Shown here piece after piece: positions 57,181 through 64,000 of a DNA stretch of 64,000 bases. A program made the position numbers and the translations under genes. The notes under the pieces were generated by a model. That model did not search any database. It was not told the origin of the DNA and was given only the letters and a program-made list of their open reading frames with translations. Position 1 is the stretch's first letter; every line of letters starts with the position of its first letter. The stretch comes from Hoplostethus atlanticus (lineage: Eukaryota; Chordata; Actinopteri; Trachichthyiformes; Trachichthyidae), in the NCBI GenBank assembly GCA_034670405.1, contig JAXDDX010000006.1:8468001-8532000 (forward strand), given 5' to 3'.

Positions 57181-57922
57181 CTGCAAAACAACAAGACCAG
57201 ATTGGTTTCACTTCACATTTTCTTTTTACACGTTCGTATTATTTTCCGGGGGCAGAAGAAAACACGGAGGTTTTCATTCGGCAACAACAATAAAGTGAAG
57301 GCCTTGACTGATTTTAACACGCATTCACTATTTCAGTATTCTGCAGGGGACAACTAGATGTGAATTAGATCGTTTGGAGCCGGCCAACGTTTTCATTCTG
57401 CCTTTCACATTATTGGTCTCAAAGGCTTTGCTGAGATCAACACTTCAGTATGTGATTATTTCTTTTATTGGCAAACTTAATATCGTCAAGGGTGGACGGT
57501 GGAGATTGAAGACTCTATTAAAGAGCAAACATTGGTAGTAAATTTGAAACCGTGAAACCTCAGGGACCGTTAGTACAGTCAAACTAGTCTGCCGACGCAC
57601 GAAGAAACCCTTACGATGTTTAGTCTGCACCCCGAGGAGACAGATCACCCGGTGTGTCACCTCTAACAACTTCCCTTCAAACAAATGTCACCGTTTTATG
57701 AGTCAGGTGACTGTCCAATCGGAAAACGTCTAGCCCCTCCCACAACACCGTTGCCCGGACGACAGGCCTCGGCGGTGGGAATGTTTGTGTTCGGGGCTTA
57801 ATAGAGTGATTGGCTGAAAAGACCCGCGGGTTAACGGAGCCTGCTGGTTTCAAAAGTTCCTTCTTGTGCAGCGCGTTAGTAGAAATAAGGTAATGCAAGT
57901 ATCATCATGACATCTCACAGAA

Positions 57923-57953
<31 letters not shown>

Positions 57954-58105
57954 TGTGAGACTGGAATAGCTAGGAAGGCATCCATGGCAACGTCTATTCA
58001 ACCTCTATTCTCCAATCTGTGGTCGGCTGTATTGCTCCTTCTATACTGATAGTCCTGCTTTAGAAAGAAGAACACAAAAGAAACACCCCACAATATATCA
58101 TCCGA

Positions 58106-58114
58106 GTGTGTGTG

Positions 58115-58146
<32 letters not shown>
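58106..58146. repeat. GT microsatellite in sdc2 intron 1
   Basis: A GT run with one TT interruption. Confidence 0.95.
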
Positions 58147-58148
<2 letters not shown>

Positions 58149-59590
58149 CTGGTTGCTACAGTTTCGGGCTTGCTCTGAGGATGTTGTCCTGATAAACCTG
58201 GGAGTGAATGAAGCCGGATTAGAGGAAACGACCCCGTGGCTCGACAGAAAAAAGACCGGGAAGAAGCACTTATTGTTGATCGCAAAGAATAGGAATGGCA
58301 CGTTGGGAGAAAGCTGTGAGGAAATGCGCAAATGAAATGGAGATTCTCACCCCCCTCCCCCCTCCTCCCCCCTGTTGAAGAGCTTCTGAGTTGGGAGAAA
58401 CATAAAGCGAGAGCAGGGGAGAAAATAAAGAGAGAGGAGAGATCTAGGTTTAGATGTCGCTGCATGTCAGTGGTTCCAATATTAGTGGTTTCCAAACAAG
58501 TGTGAGCATGTTTGTACTCAGTAGTACTGCGTAGTACTGTAGTACTCTGCACAGCCATTGTGTGTGCATATGTGTGTGTGTGTGTAGTCATCAAAGGGAG
58601 GCCTGGCACTCTCCATCACAAAGAAGCAGGGAGTATAGAGCAGGCATAGCGGACAACAGTGTGAAAGAGACAGAGAGGCGAGATAAAACAGAACAATATC
58701 TCCCTCCCTTCCTCCCTTCCTCCCTCCTCCTCTCTTCGCTGGCCCCCCGACTTCTGGGAGAAAAGCCTTTCACCAACGAGCCGGCTGATCAAAGGGGGAA
58801 TTTGTTCAAAGCAACTTTATCTTAACCTTTCTTGCCTTCTTCTTCTTCTCTCCTCCCCCTCGCCGCCCCGCCGACCGACCGGCCGGCGAAACCGATTCAC
58901 CGGTCCAGTCCACACGTTCTCTATGCATTGGGCCAGATGACACAATAGACCAAAGGGAGGCAGGTCACAAATCAAATGGTGACAATAGGCCCTAATGAGA
59001 TAGAGGCCACACACACACGCACACGCACACGCACGCACGCACGCACGCACGCACACACGCATGACTGCACGTGTTTACAAATGTATGTAAGCATTCATTG
59101 ATTATACGTATGCACACATGCCAGTGAGCGATTGGTGCAACACACACACACACACACACACACAGACACAGCCACACACACATAAACACACACCAGACCT
59201 AAAGTCAACATCAGAGCGTTCATCCCCTTCAGACCTGTTCAACGTCTCAAACACACGGATATACGCTGTCATCCCAACGTCAAACCAAAACGGGCGAGAT
59301 GAGCAAAACATGTTGTGATGCACAAATATCTAACTGATTACACACCGCTGCGAGACATCGAGACATTTCGTGGTCGATTGTACGTTTACAATTCGAAACA
59401 TTTCAAATGGGAAATGCGGTCTGTCACATTTGGGACTTTTCCATCATATCTCAACGTTTGAGTTTGAACAGTGAGTTTGGATGACAGAGGCTCCACCGTA
59501 CAGAGAGAAGACGCTCTGTAACACCGAATCACTACAAATCTCAGGAGAGGAAATGGTCTGTCTGACCTTGATAAACTTTACTCTTCCTCT

Positions 59591-59736
59591 TAGCCTTGCC
59601 TATTTGTCGTCAATTATGTGTCTGAGCTCTTGTTTATTGGCTCTTGTTCATTTGATACACTTATTTGTCTTAGCTCTTGCTTATTTGGTTCACTTAGTTG
59701 TCTTAGCTCTTGTTTATTTGATTCTCTTATTTGTCT
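59591..59736 (+). repeat. 33 bp minisatellite, about 4.5 copies
   Basis: The unit starts TAGCTCTTGTTTATTTG and ends TTATTTGTCT. Units lie at 59591-59623, a partial at 59624-59638, then 59639-59670, 59671-59703 and 59704-59736. It directly precedes the L2-type tail and may be part of that element's body. Confidence 0.7.
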
Positions 59737-59941
59737 CATTTGTTTAAGATATAGTAGGTTGCTAACTTATTGCACTCTTACCTTAACACTAGTTATGCTC
59801 TTAGTTGCTTGTTTAGGAAGGAAATGCACTTACGATTTCTGGTGACTAGTAGTTTTCTTGCCTACCTATGTTGAATGCACTTATTGTAAGTCGCTTTGGA
59901 TAAAAGCGTCTGCTAAATGACTGTAATGTAATGTAATGTAC
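59737..59941 (+). mobile_element. L2-clade LINE/SINE 3' tail
   Basis: It contains TAAGTCGCTTTGGATAAAAG and CGTCTGCTAAATGACTGTAA, the common 3' end of fish L2-type elements and the SINEs they mobilise, followed by TGTAA repeats as in eel UnaL2. No reverse transcriptase is present. It lies in sdc2 intron 1 on the strand opposite to the gene. A 33 bp minisatellite abuts its left side. Confidence 0.75.
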
Positions 59942-59945
59942 TGAC

Positions 59946-59947
<2 letters not shown>

Positions 59948-59992
<45 letters not shown>
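59948..59992. repeat. CA microsatellite, 45 bp
   Basis: A perfect CA run just after the TGTAA tail of the L2-type copy. Confidence 0.96.
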
Positions 59993-59994
<2 letters not shown>

Positions 59995-61010
59995 TGATAA
60001 ACTTTGCTCCCCTTATCATCCTGTGACATTTACAGGTTAGCTTTCCTTTCAGCTCTTATCAAAAGACTGCGAGTTGAACCGGAGACATCAGTCCAGCAAC
60101 AAGTAGAGGCAGATATCTGAGATATCTGAGGCCACTGAAGCCCTGCAGGAGTCACGCTTCTTACGAGGTTACTTCACTACGGCCTGGCTGCTCTAGCTTA
60201 AAAGAGAAACCATTTGTAAAATCCTGCAGTGTCACATACAGGACGGATGCAGGGCGGGGACGGCTTGTAAAATGGGAATTGTAAATATCTGGCTTATCAA
60301 AAGACGGTTCCTTTATGGCTGGCATGTCGGCGTGCCAGCTCTCGTCTATTACACAGCATAAGCACATCACCTCATCCCGCCTCACCAATGAAGACAAAGA
60401 ACCCTCTGATTACCCCTCATCCACTAACTGAGAGAGACAAGCTTTGTGAAACAGCATCAAGACCTCACTCAGTATTGAAGCCTCACAACTGTTTTTACAG
60501 CCGCCTCCGTCCAATATGTGTGTTTAGCTTTTGTAGTGAAGGGATAATAACTGAAACCACTGGTGTAGCGGTAGTTAGTGAGGTGGGCATCCTGTATCTC
60601 CATCGTCGTGAAGCTCGTATGCTCTTAGGTTTGGGTCTGCTCTGTATGGCTGCACATGAACTGAACCGCACCGCTACTTTCAGTAGTTCAACAAGCAGAC
60701 GTAATCCATTAGTGTGTAACTAACTAGCGCAGGTTTTTTCATTTGCACTAAATCAAGTGAAAATCACACCCACAGAGTGTTAGAAGCTCACTACCCCTCA
60801 CTATAACAACCTGGATTAAAAATAACACGTTTGTTAGGAATGAAATATGTAAAAAAAAACACACACACTCAGTCACACTCTCTGCACTTCATAAATGAGG
60901 CTAAAAAAAGGCCTACTATGATGGGAGTCATTCTTTGAACTCAAGTCAAACAACTTGCAGTGGGCTAAATAAAGGGCATGCTTTAGAGAGAAGAGGCCTC
61001 GGGGCTCTGG

Positions 61011-61037
61011 AGGAGGAGGAGGAGGAGGAGGAGGAGG
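61011..61037. repeat. GGA trinucleotide tract
   Basis: Nine GGA/AGG units in sdc2 intron 1. Confidence 0.9.
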
Positions 61038-61369
61038 GGTAATGCTGCTCTCAGTAGCATGTATGTACACACACAAAGGCACTCAAACATAAAGCAGAGG
61101 ATTCACACACACACACACACAGCTCATAAATACTGTAATAATTTCCTCCTCTTGGTGTTTTCTTTCTAGAACTAACATTTGCTGGCGATTGCTCAATTGA
61201 TCAGACAAAACTGTGGCTGGTATTGAACATTTCCAACAACTAAACCCTGAATTGCGAGTCACAATTTCTTCCACGGCTTTGGCCTAGTCAGAAGTATCAC
61301 AACGAACTATATTCTTCATCATTAAAGCGAATAACTGGAAGAAGCAGCCCCGTGTCATCTGATGCACAA

Positions 61370-61370
<1 letters not shown>

Positions 61371-61405
<35 letters not shown>
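61371..61405. repeat. CA microsatellite, 35 bp
   Basis: A perfect CA run in sdc2 intron 1. Confidence 0.95.
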
Positions 61406-61408
<3 letters not shown>

Positions 61409-61945
61409 CTAGTGCACACTGAAACACACAAGACAGTTTGATTTGGACGCCTTATAACAAGCAGCGCCTGTCCTACAGAGCCTGACCACGCTGACGGACA
61501 GCGAGAGGGAGGAGGAGAGCGAGAGAGAGAGAGAGAGAGAGAGAGAGGCTGAGCTAGAGAGAGAGAGAGAGAGAGGAAGCTGCCATAACGAGGCGGTAGC
61601 TGGTGATGTACGCCCCGCATTAGTTGAGAGAAGAGCTGCTGTTAGTGGCATCTCGGCTCGCTAATGAACGAACAGGCCAGCGGGAGGGCAGCTTCCCACT
61701 GCATGTCGGTCTGTCTGCAGGAAGATCTGTCAGGTCTGTCTCTCTGCCTTGCCTGTCTGTCCATCTGTCTGCTTCACCTGTTGTGTCCATCTGCCTGCCT
61801 GCCTGTCTGTAGACCCCAGAGGATACACCAAGAGCTGCAGGCCAAGACAGTCGAAGACATGGATGACAGAGACGAGGCACAGAGATGAGGCAGGGAAGGA
61901 GATCGGAGAGAGAGTGGGGGTGGGGAAAGAAGGGAGAGGAAGAGG

Positions 61946-61965
61946 AAGAGAGAGAGAGAGAGAGG

Positions 61966-62057
<92 letters not shown>
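61946..62057. repeat. GA microsatellite, imperfect, about 110 bp
   Basis: A GA run with AGG interruptions near its left end, in sdc2 intron 1. Confidence 0.95.
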
Positions 62058-62060
<3 letters not shown>

Positions 62061-63066
62061 GCCCACTGCTGCAGATGAGCCTCTAGCCTGCAGGTTGCTC
62101 TGCTAAAAGCCTGTCAAAACCACCATGTCCATGCCTAGCGGGGCTTGAAAGGCACGGACTCTTGTGTGTTTATGCATGTGTGTATGTGTGTATATGAATG
62201 GGAATTCTGTGTGTGTGTGAAACCAGAGTGAGCTGAGGGGGTTTGGAGGCGGGGGTGAATATGGGAGTCATCTCAACAGACCTGCTGGCTTCATAATGTT
62301 GACACGCCACAATCACTTCTAGCACGATAAATATTAGCTCAACTCCACGACAATGAACCAATGTTTCTTAAAGGCACACACACACACACACGTATGAAAA
62401 TCTGTGCATACATAAAAACACCTACGGATACACATACTATGAACACATCACACACACACACACACACACACACAGCATTGATTTGAGAGAGAGAAGGGAG
62501 TGTGGAAAATAAGAGCGCGGGGCAGGCATGCAGACGGTGCCCCAGACATTCTTCATCGGTCTGCTGCCCTCTCTGTTTCCAAACTATTTCCTCACGTCGT
62601 CTACCTCGGATGAACCGCTACGAGCTCAGGAGGAACCACAACAACAAGAGGGGAACAACGGTCCTGTGTCCCGTCAAATCAAAGCTGCTTAAATAAAACA
62701 CCCTCGACCCTCCAGACTGAACAGGAATGTCTTCACTTGTGCCTCCTCCCTTCTTTATTTCTAATAAATACACCTCCACTATGTTCTGAGGTTTCGGCTG
62801 GTAAACACACAGTAGGTAGGGCAGGAGGTCACACTGCAGCCAAAGCTGGTGGCACACACAAGATATAGCGGGAGGCCCCACTCCTCCACCTCTTTTATTT
62901 GTTCAGGTGTTTTTCCAACTTCATCTAGCCTCTTCGTGTGGATGCTGCTGTGAGCTAACGTCTGCTTTGTCCTGCCCTGTGAAAGAAATCAGTTCTCATT
63001 ATCAAAGCTTAGGCAAACAAACGTCTGCGCCTGTGAAAGAATTCAATAATTTGTGGAGGGGAGGGT

Positions 63067-63107
<41 letters not shown>

Positions 63108-63697
63108 AAAGAGAGGGAGCACGAGAGCGTGTTAATCCCTAATTAACAAAGTAAAGGTGGCAGATTGGCCTGCCGGCTTTCACTTTATCTGTTCTACTTG
63201 GCCTGTCACGGATCCATACGGAAGGTCAATACCGCGACGCAATCAGGCGGGCAGCACCCACGCCCTGCTCCCGCCTCCCTCCCACCGCCCTCCCTCATGA
63301 CCCATCACTTTGCAACAGATAGAAGGGGGGAAAAGAAGAGGAGAGGGGCGAGAGGTTTCGAAGGAACGAGGAGGCTGGAAAACGTGAGTGGGAGGAGGAG
63401 GAGAGAAGTGGACAATGGGGAAGAGGCGAGCGAGGAGGAGTGGGCCGAGGAGGCGGTTATGCGGCGAGACAGATTGGTTTCACTGGATCCGACAGAGCAG
63501 AACGGAGCCGTCTTCATACCCTCCTTCAGACGTATATTAGCAACAGCAGGATAGACGACGGCAATCAGAGAGCAGAGAGTCGGGGGGGGATTAAGAAATC
63601 TAAAAAGATGATGAACAGCAGCGGTGGCATTCAGTGATTTTTTGTCCCGCTAGCATCTGCTGATGGCGAGACAGATGGAGAGAGAGGTTTCTGTGAG

Positions 63698-63700
<3 letters not shown>

Positions 63701-63742
<42 letters not shown>

Positions 63743-63864
63743 AGGTGAGCATTGTTTGGAAAATGTAAATGGGAGTTGAGAGTCGAGGCCACAACAACAA
63801 ACCACCTGCAGGACTGGCAGCGAGGATGTCCAAACACTAACCTGCAAGCCAAAGGGGGTGGAGG

Positions 63865-63903
<39 letters not shown>
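63701..63903. repeat. Pair of GT microsatellites
   Basis: GT runs at 63701-63741 and 63867-63903, 125 bases apart, with unique sequence between. Confidence 0.95.
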
Positions 63904-63904
<1 letters not shown>

Positions 63905-64000
63905 ATCTGTCTCGGCGCTCTTTGAACCCCCCTCCGACGTTTATTGCCCTCCCAGGGATCATAATAAGGAACTAATTGATAGCCTTTGAGCCACAGGCGG

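Larger units (their letters stand above)
57181..64000 (-). other. sdc2: sdc2 intron 1, partial
   Basis: No segment upstream of exon 2 shows an ATG plus hydrophobic signal peptide ending in a phase-0 donor, so exon 1 probably lies beyond the right edge. The stretch holds many GT/CA tracts (57017-57058, 58106-58146, 59948-59992, 61371-61405, 63701-63741, 63867-63903), GA tracts near 61946-62057 and 63070-63103, a CGCA-rich patch at 59017-59056, a GGA tract at 61011-61037 and the L2-type tail at 59737-59941. A GC-rich patch near 58855-58900 has no support as a promoter. Confidence 0.6.

Noticed and set aside
58855-58900. GC-rich patch upstream of sdc2 exon 2
   Set aside because: Short and pyrimidine-skewed, with no start codon, leader or TATA/initiator context; not supported as a promoter.

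Overview
The window looks like a piece of a ray-finned fish genome, probably a percomorph teleost (inference). The reasons are fish-type interspersed repeats (L2-clade 3' tails ending in TGTAA repeats, hAT non-autonomous elements, a Tc1-like fragment), very dense CA/GT and GA/CT microsatellites, and a syndecan-2 gene split by fish-sized introns. I see no bacterial operon, CRISPR array, rRNA or tRNA gene, and no endogenous retrovirus I could support.

The one gene I can name with confidence is syndecan-2 (sdc2), on the minus strand at the right end. Four coding exons (57180-57066, 56238-56066, 54802-54673, 51734-51571) join in a consistent reading phase. Together they give 193 residues: the acidic Ser-Gly attachment region, the rest of the ectodomain, the transmembrane helix and the conserved cytoplasmic tail ending in EFYA. 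The first exon, with the signal peptide, is not visible; intron 1 is therefore at least 6.8 kb and runs off the right edge. The 3' untranslated region is about 2.2 kb, to a poly(A) signal near 49350. Intron 3 holds a decayed 56-70 bp tandem repeat, and intron 4 a 130 bp GA tract.

The left 49 kb is mostly non-coding sequence with simple repeats and transposon remains. Within it are two sets of exon-like segments whose splice sites and phases fit together, but which I cannot assign to a family. The plus-strand set is 2802-2910, 32773-32836, 40668-40761 and 40843-40953, ending in a stop. The minus-strand set is 45583-45513, 43730-43626 and 30996-30868, ending in a stop followed about 200 bases later by a poly(A) signal. 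The two sets interleave on opposite strands, so at least one may be wrong; they are given as candidates.

Mobile elements that can be delimited are a 1.07 kb hAT-type element with a perfect 8 bp target duplication (5187-6254), a 312 bp hAT-type miniature element (26178-26489), a Tc1-like transposase 3' fragment (about 36690-37182), L2-type tails (about 59737-59941 and 4330-4440) and a few SINE-like or unclassified fish repeats. I found nothing I would call a new biological system. The best leads are the two unassigned exon sets and the repeats inside sdc2 introns.
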